Source: Closterium sp. Naga37s-1 (Eukaryota > Streptophyta > Zygnematophyceae > Desmidiales > Closteriaceae). Taken from it: a stretch of DNA of 64,000 nucleotides. Location of the stretch: contig CANJKZ010000774.1 of the NCBI GenBank assembly GCA_947471745.1, forward strand, positions 3,818,001 to 3,882,000, given 5' to 3'. The position numbers and the translations under genes were made by a program. Below the pieces are notes generated by a model, which was not told where the DNA came from, did no database searches, and worked only from the letters and a program-made list of their open reading frames with translations. This document shows, piece by piece, positions 43,401 through 54,164 of this stretch (positions are counted from its first letter, which is position 1; the number at the start of each line of letters is the position of its first letter).

Positions 43401-44440
43401 TCAAGAAGAAAGCAAGTGAGGCACAGTAGGTACAAGGCCTAACACAGTACAGAAACGCTGATGATCACAAGGCTGAAGTGCCTTGGTGAAAACATCAGCA
43501 GTGTTGGCCTGAGAGGCCACATAAGCAAGACGAAGCTGGCCACGCTGCTGCAACTCTCGAGCAAGGAAGTAGCGCAGAGCAATGTGCTTCGTTCTCTGCT
43601 CCAGTCTGTGCTCCTGACACAAGGCCAGCATGGCCTTGTTGTCGACGTACAGAACTGGAGGAGAACGAGGCGCCTCTCCCAAGTTGGTCAGCAGGTAGGT
43701 GAGCCAGCGTAGCTCCTGTGCAGCCATGGCCCCAGCGTAGATCTCAGCCTCACAACTGGAGCTGAGAACAGAAGAAGAGCGGGTAGACCGCCAAGAGACT
43801 GAACCGGAGCCAAGACTGAAGGTGTAACCCTGTGACGACCGCTGCGTAGCCAAGTCGTCAACCCAGGAGGCGTCAGCGTGACCAGTGAGGACAACTCGAG
43901 CCCGTCCTCCAAGCACGAGCCCCATGCCCGATGTACTGCACAAGTATCGCAACACCCTCTTCGCAGCATCCCAGTGCACCTTTCGGTGCCTGCCGGGAGC
44001 CACGTAGCGAGCCAGAAGGCTGAGAGGGTATGCGAGGTCAGGTCGTGTCGTCCGAAGGTGGAGCTGAGAGCGAGTGACCGGTAGGCACAGGCGTGGACTG
44101 TGGCGAGGAGTACGTGAAGCCGAAGCGCTGAAGGACCTGCTGCACCATGTGTGACTGAGTCAAGGTAATGGTGCACTGTGCTCTGTCCCGGGTGATCCGC
44201 AAGCCAAGATAGCTTGTCAGCTCACCCAGGTCTGTGCACGTGTGTCTCTTCTGCAGCTCGGACTTTCACGTGGGCGAGTGCCTCAGTGTCAGCAGTAGCA
44301 AAGACGAGGTCATCTACGTACACGAGAACATAGAACGGCGGTAGAGTAGTGTCAGTGCGTAAAAACAGAGAATGGTCAGAAGTGGAAGGAGCAAAACCAA
44401 GAGCAGCAAGAGTCGTCCTGAGTGTGTCGTGCCACTCACG
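43401..44440 (-). pseudogene. Element H RT-RNase H remnant
   Basis: Minus-strand copia RT from the [10 protein letters not shown] region through [35 protein letters not shown]-like sequence and the RNase H module ([79 protein letters not shown]) to a natural stop near 43401. It joins the leader array directly upstream. A fossil fragment. Confidence 0.75.
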
Positions 44441-44444
44441 GGGT

Positions 44445-45035
44445 GCCGCTCAGCAGGGGCCGGCAAGGGCGCGTCAGCAGGGGCCGGCAGGGGCGCTCCA
44501 GCAGGGGCGCGTCAGCAGGGGCCGGAAGGGGCGCGTCAGCAGGGGCCGGCAGGGGCGCGTCAGCAGGGGTCGGCAGGGGGCGCGCCAGGAGGGGCGCGTC
44601 AGCAGGAGCTGGCAGGGGTGCGTCAGCAGGGGTCGGCAAAGGCGCGCCAGCAGGGGCACGTCAGCAGGGGCCGGCAGAGGCGCGTCAGCAGGGGCCGGCA
44701 GGGGCTGGCAGGGGCGCGTCAGCAGGGGCCGGCAGGGGCGCGTAAGCAGGGGCCGGCAGGGGCGCGTCAGCAGGAGCCGGCAGGGGCGCGTCAGCAGGGG
44801 CCGGCAGGGGCGCGCGAGCAGGGGCGCGTCAGCAGGAGCCGGCAGGGGTGCGTCAGCAGGGGCCGGCAGGGGCGCGCCAGCAGGGGCGCGTCAGCAGGGG
44901 CCGGCAAGGGCGCGCCAGCAGGGGCGCGGCACTAGGGGCCGGTAGGTGCGCGTCAGCAGGGGCCGGCAGGGGCGCGCCAGAAGGGGCGCGTCAGCAGGGG
45001 CCGGTAGGGGCGCGTCAGCAGGGGCGCGCCTGTTG
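44445..45035 (-). repeat. 24-bp leader minisatellite of element H
   Basis: About 25 units of 24 bp, plus-strand type cgtcagcaggggccggcagg plus ggcg, with some units shortened or extended. All frames through it are open for long stretches (for example the 198-codon frame from 44349), which I attribute to the repeat and not to coding. Confidence 0.85.
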
Positions 45036-48000
45036 TTGGGGGCCGCGACGGGCGAGGGGCCGCGACTGACTAGAGGTCGCGACGGGCTAGAGGCCGCGAC
45101 GGACTAGGGGCCGCGACTGGCTAGGGGCCGCGACAGGGAAGGCACGATGCGCGCTTCGGGCAGGGTAGGAAAAAAAAATATAGTGGTGGGCCCTTCAAAA
45201 AACGTTCCCACTAGGGAACCTGCTCCGAATACCATGTTAGAATGTGAGCGAATGAATGATTGAACTACAAAGCAGATGGGTACATATAGGAAACCTAAAG
45301 GTGTTGTACCCTGTAAGGACTACCCCACTACAGCCTAAACAGACTATAGAATATAAGTTTGACACGTCATGTTCCTCGTTCGCATCCTCCTCCTGTCCCC
45401 GGCACGCACGCTATGACCCTTCGTCCTTCCTCTGTTCCCCTGCGTGTTCCTCTGCCTGCTCCTCCTGAGTCCTCTCTTCCTGAGGTCCCCGACCCTGAGT
45501 CTGACCGCGCTCGTGCTGCCAGTCCCACTGTCTCTCGTCTCCTCGCCATTGCTGTCACAGACCCTTCGTTTGAGTCTGATGCTGCGTCTGCTCTCGTTGT
45601 TGAGCTGCTTGACTTTGCTGCTGCCTGCCGTCTAGACTACACCACTGCTCTCGTTGCTGAGTCTGCGTCTGCCAGTCCTCCGTCCGTCGGGGGTGAGTGT
45701 GCTCTTGACACGGACGTCCTTGAGGACAGGCAGGAGGACTTTGAGTGTCTTGCAGCTGCTCTACCTCGTTTCGCGTCCATGCTGCTTGCCCCTGAGGGAG
45801 ACCCGGATGCTCCAGACATCCCGACCCCGCGCTCTTACGCAGAGGCGATTACGGGTCCTTACTCCTCTCAGTGGCAGGCAGCCATGGATGCCGAGATGGC
45901 ATCCTGGAAGTCCACAGGCACCTACGTCGACGAGGTTCCCCCACCTGGGGCGAACATTGTCGATGGCATGTGGATTTTCAGGGCGAAGCGGCCGCCGGGT
46001 TCTCCGCCTGCCTTCAAGGCGCGTTACGTTGCTCGAGGCTTCAGCTAGCGACAGGGAGTTGACTACTTCCAGACCTTCTCCCCCATCCCGAAGATGACTA
46101 CTCTTCGGGTATTGCTGCACGTCGCTGCTCAGCGTGACTACGAGTTGCACTCCCTGGACTTTAGTACAGCCTTCCTGCAGGGCAGCCTGCACGAGGAGAT
46201 CTGGCTGCGCCGACCACCTGGTTTCACTGGGACGTTTCCTGCAGGTACTCAGTGGAGCCTCCGCCGGCCAGTCTACGGTCTCTGCCAGGCGCCTCGCGAG
46301 TGGCACGACACGCTGAGGACTACACTTGCGGCTCTTGGGTTTGCTCCTGCTACTGCTGACCCGTCGCTGTTTCTACGCACCGACACGTCACTGTCGCCGT
46401 TCTACGTCATCGTGTACGTCGACGACCTTGTCTTTGCCACTGCTGACACTGAGGCACTGACCTTTGTGAACTCCGAGCTGCAGAAGAGACACACGTGCAC
46501 TGACCTGAGTGAACTGCGCAGCTATCTTGGCTTGCAGATCACCCGGGACAGAGCACGGTGCACCATTACCCCGACTCAGTCACACATGGTGCACCAGGTC
46601 CTTCAGCGCTTCGGCTTCGAGTTCTCCTTGCCACAACCCACTCCTCTGTCTACCGGCCACTCGCTCTCAGCTCCACCTTCGGACGAGTCCGTAGAGTCGA
46701 GTGGTCCGTACCCAGAGCTTGTGGGTTGCCTCATGTACCTGATGACGTGCACACGACCTGACCTCGTGTACCCTCTCAGCCTTCTGGCTTGCTACGTGAC
46801 TCCCGGTAGGCACCGAAAGGTGCACTGGGATGCTGCGAAGAGGGTACTGCGCTACTTGTGCAGTACGCCAGGCATGGGGCTCGTGCTTGGAGGACGGGGT
46901 CTAGTTGTCCTCACCGGTCACGTAGACGCTTCTTGGGTTGACGACTCAGCTACGCAGCGGTCGTCATAGGGTTACACCTTCAGCCTTGGTTCCGGCTCTG
47001 TTTCCTGGCGGTCTACCCGCTCGTCTTCGGTTCTCAGCTCCAGTTGTGAGGCTGAGATCTACGCAGGGGCCATGGCTGCACAGGAGCTACGCTGGCTCAC
47101 CTACCTGCTGACTGACTTGGGAGAGCAGCCTTGTTTGCCTCCAGTTCTGTACGTAGACAACAAGGCCATGATTGCCTTGTGCCAGGAGCACAGACTGGAG
47201 CACTGAACGAAGCACATCGCTCTGCGATACTTCCTTGCTCGAGAGTTGCAGCAGCGTGGCCAGCTTCGTCTTGCATATGTGGCCACTAGGGCCAACACTG
47301 CTGATATATTCACCAAGGCACTTCCGCCTGGTGATCATCAGCGCTTCTCTACTGTGTTAGGCCTTGTGCCTACTTTGCCTCACTTGCTTACCGCGTGACT
47401 TTGCTTGTACTGTGGTATATATATATACCTGCATGCTTGTACTTGCTAGGGTATGATCACTGTATTCTTTGTTCTCTTCTATATAACTCTGTATGTGAAC
47501 TGGCCTTGTGGCCCTTTGCTTGTGCTCGGACTGTGTGGTGACTTTGTGATCCACCCTGAGCTTACTTTGCTTTTCTTGACTGGTCTTGTGACCACTTGTT
47601 CTCCCCCACTTTGCCTATGGGGGTGTGTCAAACTTATATATATCTTACATTTGTGTAGGCTATAGTGGGGTAGCCCATAAGGGGTACAACCCAATTAGGG
47701 TTAGTACTTGTACCCAACTCTTTGCTAGTTCATTCATTCTTGTTCATTATTCTGATAGCAGGCCGCCTGGAGAGCAGGAGCGTACGGCGGCAAGGGCGGC
47801 GGCACAGCAAGGCTCAACGGCAGCACCTGCCAACCAACAGCAGCAGACATAAAACAAAAGAAACAGCAGGTGGAGGCAGGTGCGGCGGTTGGAGGTGCCA
47901 CGGTAGCAGCGGGCGGCAGCTGCAGATGCCTGGCTGACTTCCGCCACCGCCTCACCCTCCCCCCCACAGTGGCACATGCAGCTGTGAGAGAGAGAGGAGG

Positions 48001-48839
48001 AGGGGCGGCTGCTGGCTCAACAGAATCTCTCTCGCCACCCCCTCACACCCCCCCTTTTCCCCCACAACGACAGGCGCTGGAGGGAGAGAGAGTAGAGGAG
48101 AGAGGGCTGCTGCTGGACTTTCATGTTAGAATAGTAGCTAGACTTAGGAGCCATGGCTAGTGAGTGTCGAGAGAGTTGAGTGTCGAGAGAGAATGGAAAA
48201 GGAGGAATGATGGGTTTCACTATAGCACACAAGGTACATATAGCAAAATGAACAAAGGTGCACCACCAAACAATAGGAGCTACACTACAGTAAATCCTAC
48301 AGGCAATTATATAACAGAACATATAATTATATTTTCTGACACACCCCCATAACTGCCTGCAGGAGAAAACCTGTGTAGAACACCCCTTGAAGGGGTACAC
48401 CCGGTGCAGTGGAAGACGGCAGAGAGGTAAGTGAGGAGGAGGATGCGAGAGAGAGAGAGAGAGAGGAGGGGAGAGGAGATAAGAACGAAGGAGGAGGTGA
48501 GTGAGAGAGATGTGGAGAGGAGGTGGGGGAGCGTGCATGAGCATGACAGCTCACTGCCGGCCATCCCTCTTACTAACCCCCTTTACAAAGGGGGGAGGTG
48601 AGTGAGGGATGAGGAGAGGAGGTGGGGGAGCGTGCATGAGCGTGACAGCTCACTGCCGGCCGGCCTTCTTAACAACCCCCAAGTCCTCACCCTCAATTCA
48701 ACCACCCCCGTAATCTCACCCCCCTTATCAGCTGGCCCCTTGTATCTCACCCCCCTTCCCCCTTTCCTTCCTTCAGCCCCTGCCCCACCCACTATAGTCC
48801 CTGCACTGATCTTCACACGGCAGCCTGCCCCCTCTCCCC

Positions 48840-49420
48840 CACCCCCCATCCCCGCCACCTCCCCCCCACAGCAGCAGCCGCGGGAGAGGAGAGGCAGGGC
48901 AGAGGGTGGGGCTGTAGTGGTTCACAGCGGCCACCCCTTCCACGCCACCTCCCCCCCCAAGGATGGAGGAGAAAGGGAGGCGGGGGGGGGGGGGGGGGGC
49001 TGGTGCTGCAGATCCCCTCCCCCCCCCACTGCTGCACCCGCAGCAGGGGGGAGGTAGGAGAAGGGGCGGTGCAGGAGCCGCTCAGGCGACAGCAGGTTGG
49101 CCACACCCGCCACCCCCATACCCTCCCCCCCACTGCTGCACCCGCAGCAGAGAGATGGAGGAGAAGGGGGGGGCGGGGGGGGGGGCTGGTGCTGCAGGTC
49201 CCCTCCCCCACTGCCGCATCCGCAGCAGGGGGATGGCAGATCGCTTCCCCCCCCACTGCTGCACCCGTAGCAGGGGGAGGTAGGAGAAGGATGAGGGGGG
49301 GGGGGGGTCGGTGCTGCAGATCCCCTCCCCCCTTCTGCTGCACCCGCAGCAGGGGGAGGCAGGAGAAGGGTGGGGGGCCTGGTGCTGCAGATCCCCTCCT
49401 GCCTCCCCCTGAACCTCCAA
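48840..49420. repeat. Dispersed palindromic blocks in element K
   Basis: The palindromic block ctgctgcacccgcagcag, with variants, occurs about five times between 48990 and 49360, each followed by [21 protein letters not shown] purine runs and preceded by cccctccccccc-like runs. Adjacent strong pyrimidine and purine tracts make it structurally odd. The long open frames on both strands here are low-complexity by-products. Confidence 0.65.
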
Positions 49421-49730
49421 GCTCCCCCCCCTCTCCCAACACAAGGTGTGGCAGGGAGAGAGAGAGGAGGAGGCGTGGCGGCAGCTGCTGCTGCTGAGGC
49501 ACATCCGCCACCCCCTCACACCCTCTCCCCGCCATCCCCATGGAGTGGGGGGAGGGGGGGGAGGGGGGCGGGGGCGGAGCTGCACGTGCGACTGTAGGGC
49601 ACGCGGGCAGGAGGAACCCCCTCTTGCCACCCCCCCACCCACCATGTTGCAACAGGGCACCGGGGCCGCGGTTTGGGGCGGCAGGTCGCGAGGGGCCATG
49701 GCTAGGGGCGACGGGGCCATGGCTAGGGAC

Positions 49731-50340
49731 GGGGCCGGGCGCTGGGCAGGTACGGGGCCGGGTGCTGGGCTAGGGACGGGGCCGGGTGCTGGGCAGGAAC
49801 GGGGCCGGGCGCTGGGCAGGTACGGGGCCGGGCGCTGGGCAGGTACGGGGCCGGGCGCTGGGCAGGTACGGGGCCGGGCGCTGGCAGGTACAGGGCCGGG
49901 CGCTGGGCAGGTATGGGGCCGGGCGCTGGGCAGGTTCGGAGCCGGGCGCTGGGCAGGTACAGGGCCGGGCGCCGGGCAGGTACAGGGCCGGGCGCTGGGC
50001 AGGTTTGGGGCCGGGCACTGGGCAGGTACTGGGCCGGGCGCTGGGCAGGTTCGGAGCCGGGCGCTGGGCAGGTACGGGGCCGGGCGCTGGGCAGGTTTGG
50101 GGCCGGGCGCTGGGCAGGTTTGGGGCCGGAGGCTGGGCAGGTACGGGGCCGGGCGCTGGGCAGGTACGGGACCGGGCGCTGGGCAGGTACGGGGCCGGGC
50201 GCTGGGCAGGTACGGGGCCGGGCGCTGGGCAGGTACGGGGCCGGGCGCGAGGCTAGGTACGGGGCCGGGCGCTGGGCAAGGGACGGGGCCGGGCGACGGG
50301 CTAGGTACAGGCCGGTCGCGGGCTAAGTACGGGCCGGGCG
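49731..50340 (-). repeat. 23-bp leader minisatellite of element K
   Basis: About 25 tandem units of 23 bp, plus-strand type gggccgggcgctgggcaggt plus acg, decaying into related cgggctaggtacg words up to 50640. It lies between the GGGCCCACCAC motif and the interior, the same place as arrays in coding copia elements, which links K to that group. Confidence 0.85.
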
Positions 50341-51746
50341 CGGGCTAGGTACGGAGCCAGGCGCGTGCGAGGTACGAGCCGGGCGCGGGCTAGGTACGGG
50401 GCCGGGCGTTGGGCGCGGAACTGAGGTCGGGCGCGAGGCTAGGTACGGGCCGATCGCGGGCTAGGTACGGGGCCGGGCGCGGGCGAGGTACGGGCCGGGC
50501 GCGGGGCTAGGAACGGGGCCGAGCGCGGGCTAGGTACGGGCCGATCGCGGGCTAAGTACGGGCCGGGCGCGGGGCGACGAAGTCGACGGGGCCAGCGGGG
50601 CCGAGGGGCACAGCTAGGGGCGACGCCAAGGGGCGACGGGCCGGGGCCTAGGCTAGAAGGGCATTAGGTGGTGGGCCCATTGATGTTAGGTCCTAGGAAC
50701 GACCTACTCTGATAGCATGTTAGAATAGTAGCTAGACTTAGGAGCCATGGCTAGTGAGTTGAGTGTCGAGAGAGAATGGAAAAGGAGGAATGATGGGTTT
50801 CACTATAGCACACAAGGTACATATAGCAAAATGAACAAAGGTGCACCACCAAACAATAGGAGCTACACTACAGTAAATCATACAGGCAGTTATATAACAG
50901 AACATACAATTATATTTTCTGACATTTCACGCCACCCCCTTACCCTTCTCCCTCCCCCTCCCCCCCCCCCACCCCACAGCAACAAGTGCTGCAAGGAGAG
51001 AAAGGAAGAGAGGAGGGCAGCTGGAGGCGGTTTGCTGGTCACCCCCGTCACCCCCTCACCCTCCCCCCCCATGCCAGCAGGCGCGGCAGGGAGAGAGATG
51101 GGGCGTAGCGGCGCACGGCTGCGGCAGAGGCTACACGTGCGTCTGCTACGCGCGCGCGCGGGCTGCTGCTGCGCGTGCGCGTGCCGCTGCGCGCGTTGGC
51201 AGCTGCTGCACGTGCGCTTGCAGCTGTGCGTGCATTCGCCACTGCTGCTGTATGCACTGCTGTGCGTACTGCTGCTGCTTGCGCGGGCGACTGCTACGCG
51301 CGCAGGCGTGCACGCTGCTGCTCCGCGCGGGTGTGCGTGCTGCTGTGCGCACGATTGCTGTGTGACGGGGCGCGTGATGGGCTGCGCACTGCTGGCGCGT
51401 TCGCCACGGTCGATGGCGCGTTCGCCACGGGCAGAACGCGGGACGAAGGCATGACGGAAGTGTGGTGGGCCCATTATGGAGAGGTCCGTAGGAACGTATC
51501 GCTCTTAATACCATGTTAAAGTAAGCTCATAGGCTAGGGAGCCATGACTAGGGTTTGAGGGTCCTAGCGAGAGTGTCGAGAGAGTTGAGCAAGCCAAAGA
51601 GGATGATTCAATATTGAGCGAGGGTACAAATAGGAAAGAACATGCAAAGAAAGAAGGTGCATCACGACAACAAGGCATAGAACTACACTAAGTCTACACT
51701 ACAAGCAGTTATAGAATAATGTATACAATTACATTCTGACATTATT

Positions 51747-52393
51747 AACTGAATTGCATTGCTACAGTAACCACGACTATTGCTCTTCTTTGACAATTAC
51801 CATGTTGCATCGCGTAACTACCAAGTGCAGTTACTGGACGGTCAAGAGTCATGGCCGTTGAGTGACTTCGACTGTTGACCTTCGGGTGACTGTTGATCTT
51901 CCGCATGCTCTGTATGAGCTATTGCGGTACTGGTACAGACGCGTTGCTTCGCTATGAAGTGACGCGAGAGTGGAGATCCTTCGGGAATGTTACTGTAACC
52001 TTTCGGTTATTCCAACAGAGAGTAACCGTGTGAGCAGAGTGGGATTGGGCTGGCCTCCTGGAGGAGTGAAACCACGTGGATGGGTATGGGAATTGCGGTG
52101 GTATAAATGCATGACAGTTGAATTCCATGTATAAATACATAGTGACTAGATTCTAAGCCAAGAATAAATGCATGAATAGCCTATGGTTCCACTGACCGGG
52201 CACCAATAATGCTAGGTTGGCCTCTGCACAGCAATGGCAGAAGTCAATTGAAAAAAAAAAGGGCATGGAGTGCATAGTAGCTTGCACAAAGAGTATGGAA
52301 AATACTTTGCTATGTTACTGGCCCACCATATTCTTCTAGTATCTTATTATTGTGCGTCATATTCTTTCACTCACCAATCTCAAGCCTAGTGTA
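51747..52393. other. Continuation of P LTR and unassigned DNA
   Basis: Directly right of J's target duplication the LTR of fragment P should continue; I cannot place its outer end. The rest is AT-rich DNA with no convincing frame, some tataaat words (about 52104 and 52130) and no repeat I recognise. Confidence 0.35.
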
Positions 52394-53576
52394 TGTTGGA
52401 GGTTGGTTGGGGACAAGTGGTCCTCACGACACTTCCTTCCAACTTCGCCAAGTAGGGTTGGGTAGCGGGTGATGGTGCACTCAAAACAAGAGTTGCACTT
52501 GGGTGGTAAGAAGAGACAAGACTATCGAGGGTTACTTACAAGTTGGGCGGAAAGAACAAAACAAAGCACAAACACATGGCGCGATATGATAGGTCCGTCC
52601 AATTGTAATTGCAAGTTGAATGCATGAACGGAAATGTAAAACGGAAAAGGACATAACTCCTTTTCCGTAATTCCACCGTCAAAATGTAATTGGGGTATAT
52701 TACGATGTACGTGGTTTGGTTACACATGCGGTTCGACTTGCTAGTTGTTATGAGTTCTTTCTTGTTGAGTGTAAAAGCTCACTTGTCATTGAGTTATGCA
52801 TCCTCTCTGGAATGTTGTACCCAGCCCTATATAATTGACGATTGCGTTCCCAATACTTAGCCGTTCTTGGCGTTTTTTTGTGCTACAGGTTTTTCACTCA
52901 GAGACCTATCCAGAAATAGTTGAAACAAATATTTTCATCAAGTATTGAGTTCAGGACGGTGGTCCAAAGCTAACGGTTTTCCTGGAGTGTACTGGCCATA
53001 GGACTAGTAGATAGCCTAGGACAATAAAAGGGATGTACTATCTGTTGTAAACGACTCTCCTCTACTTTGCAGGAACTGGGATTTGTACTAATCAATAGAG
53101 CTCTGTCTTAGCTTTCCAACGAGCCGTCAATTGCGTCGATCGCCTAAGTATCGAGCGAGTTATGACCTCTAACGTGAAAGCTATGCTCTAGGTTGAAGGA
53201 TAGGATGCTCTCTGGAATTTGTGTCGAGTTGAACCTTGTATAGGAAAGCCTGATTTTCAGTATGAAACATGCAAACAAGGCGAGCATATTTATAGCTACT
53301 CAATACATCGAGTTGCGCATGTAACATCTAGTCACTACGAGATGTGTCGCGAACATTCGTGTAACATTTCAAACGATGTGAAATTCGGTACTCGAATTTC
53401 ACCGAATGCTCCTTCAATCTCGAATGTTCCTGATGCTGCCATGTGGCACCGAATTGGTGGAGTCTTCCGAAGTCAAACTTCAACCCCACGCAAACCTGCA
53501 GCTCACTCGAAGGTGAGCACCAAAAACAGCACCGCTTGGTGGTTGGGGGCAAAACCGCCCCACGCAGCCTCCAACA
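52394..53576 (-). repeat. Long 3' LTR of element M
   Basis: About 1183 bp. On the minus strand it starts TGTTGGAGGCTGCGTGGGG at 53576 and ends with CCTCCAACA at 52394, giving 9-bp inverted ends TGTTGGAGG/CCTCCAACA typical of an LTR. A TATAAATA box lies on the minus strand at 53287-53294. The left border rests on the inverted end alone, as the partner LTR is not in the window. Roughly nine times longer than the other LTRs here. Confidence 0.6.
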
Positions 53577-53597
53577 CTCCCCCTTGCACCCAAGCCA

Positions 53598-53827
53598 CTA
53601 GGTGCTCAAGCCAACATGCTCACAGCATGCATGGAACGAGTCCTTAGGGAGTGGTTTGGTGAGGAAATCCGCCGGTTGAACTTTGGTGCTCACATAAGTG
53701 AGTTTAACCTCACCCTTCTCAACCGCCTCACGAATGAAGTGATGCTTCACTTCAACATGCGTGGTTCGCCCGTAAAGGATGGCGTTGTGAGAGAGGCTTA
53801 TGGCGGCTTGGTTGTCACAAAAGAGAG
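53598..53827 (-). pseudogene. Element M RNase H C-terminal part
   Basis: Reads CDNQAAISLSHNAILYGRTT, HVEVKHHFIREAVEKGEVKL and VQPADFLTKPLPKDSFHACC to a stop next to the purine tract: the standard end of copia RNase H (DN box, HxxxxxHFIRE, ADxLTKxL). The preceding RNase H segment (MALTQGAMEAIWLQRLLAEL) lies at 61466-61378 on the other side of element L. Part of a fossil element. Confidence 0.75.
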
Positions 53828-54164
53828 GAGTTTGAGAAGAAACGAGGAATGGAATGACTAAGGGAAAGTTGGGTACAAATGCAAACCCTAAGAAAACTGT
53901 ACCCCATATGTGCTACCCCACTATAGCCTACAGTAGCTATGTCATATAAATCTGACACACCCCCATAGGCAAAGTGGGGGAGAACAAAGGGTCACAAGAC
54001 CAGTCAAGCAAAGCAAAACAAGCTCAAGGTGGATCACAAAGTCACCACACATTCCGAGCACAAGTTCAAGGCCACAAGGCCAGTTCACATGCAGGATTAC
54101 ATATACATATAAGGCTAGACAAGCAAGAGCAGGTGTATATATATATGCAACAGTACAAACAAGG

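Larger units (their letters stand above)
43042..45364 (-). mobile_element. Short copia derivative H inside G (TSD CGTCA)
   Basis: 3' LTR at left 43042-43171 and 5' LTR at right 45235-45364, both 130 bp with about 5 differences. Target duplication CGTCA at 43037-43041 and 45365-45369. The interior has PBS, hairpin gttccc-tagt-gggaac, the GGGCCCACCAC motif (45183-45193), a 24-bp minisatellite leader (about 44445-45035), then RT-RNase H and the 3' UTR. Gag, protease and integrase are absent. Clean TSDs and paired LTRs fit transposition with proteins supplied from elsewhere, although loss after insertion cannot be excluded. A few breaks in the coding rest. Confidence 0.9.
40660..47398 (+). pseudogene. 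Element G pol, split by element H
   Basis: Protease ([17 protein letters not shown]), integrase zinc module ([18 protein letters not shown]) and core ([26 protein letters not shown], the [11 protein letters not shown] region) and integrase C-terminus ([18 protein letters not shown]), then the Glu/Gly/Ala linker (42360-43041). After element H the linker resumes (45370-45800), followed by RT ([55 protein letters not shown]) and RNase H ending in a natural stop at 47396-47398. A fossil with a few breaks. Confidence 0.82.
38534..47757 (+). mobile_element. Copia element G inside J, itself containing H
   Basis: 5' LTR 38534-38665 and 3' LTR 47626-47757, both 132 bp with 4 differences by my count. 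Flanks GTAGG (38529-38533) and GCAGG (47758-47762) are the likely target duplication with one later change. Parts: PBS TGGTTTCAGAGC, leader with a C-rich array (38730-39400), gag from 39455, protease (about 40660-40920), integrase (41250-42230), linker, RT (45890-46680), RNase H to the stop at 47398, 3' UTR and purine tract. Element H lies in the linker (43042-45364). Broken: about four breaks apart from H. Moderately young. Confidence 0.92.
48124..50924 (-). mobile_element. Non-coding LTR element K inside J (TSD TTTCA)
   Basis: 3' LTR 48124-48341 (218 bp) and 5' LTR 50718-50924 (207 bp), alike except for a small length difference and about 3 substitutions. TTTCA flanks at 48119-48123 and 50925-50929. 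The purine tract ttatgggggtg (minus) adjoins the left LTR; a PBS-like TGCTATCAGAG adjoins the right LTR, with the GGGCCCACCAC motif at 50668-50678. The interior has no gag or pol: 48342-49660 consists of C-rich blocks with repeated ctgctgcacccgcagcag words, and 49730-50340 is a 23-bp array. A non-autonomous element, structurally whole. Confidence 0.9.
38082..51741 (-). mobile_element. Non-coding LTR element J hosting G, H and K (TSD TTATT)
   Basis: Left (3') LTR 38082-38309 and right (5') LTR 51514-51741, each 228 bp and differing at about 5 positions by my count. Target duplication TTATT at 38077-38081 and 51742-51746. Next to the right LTR is a PBS TGGTATTAAGAGC; beside the left LTR is the purine tract taggggg (minus strand). 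Its own interior is only 38310-38533, 47763-48123 and 50930-51513: C-rich and CAG/GCGC-rich low-complexity DNA with no gag or pol. It is therefore a large non-autonomous element that looks structurally whole apart from two later insertions (G, carrying H, and K). Confidence 0.9.

Noticed and set aside
44349-44945. Long frames of QGPAGARQQ/SRGRQGRV repeats
   Set aside because: Product of the 24-bp leader array of element H on the strand opposite to the element's coding strand.
49446-50348. 300-codon plus-strand frame with GRALGRYGAGRWAGTGPGAG repeats
   Set aside because: Pure read-through of the 23-bp minisatellite in element K; no domain, and all phases of the array are open.
53616-53861. 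81-codon plus-strand frame as a small gene
   Set aside because: It lies antisense to the RNase H end of element M and crosses into the LTR of L; the minus strand gives the clear copia RNase H peptide.
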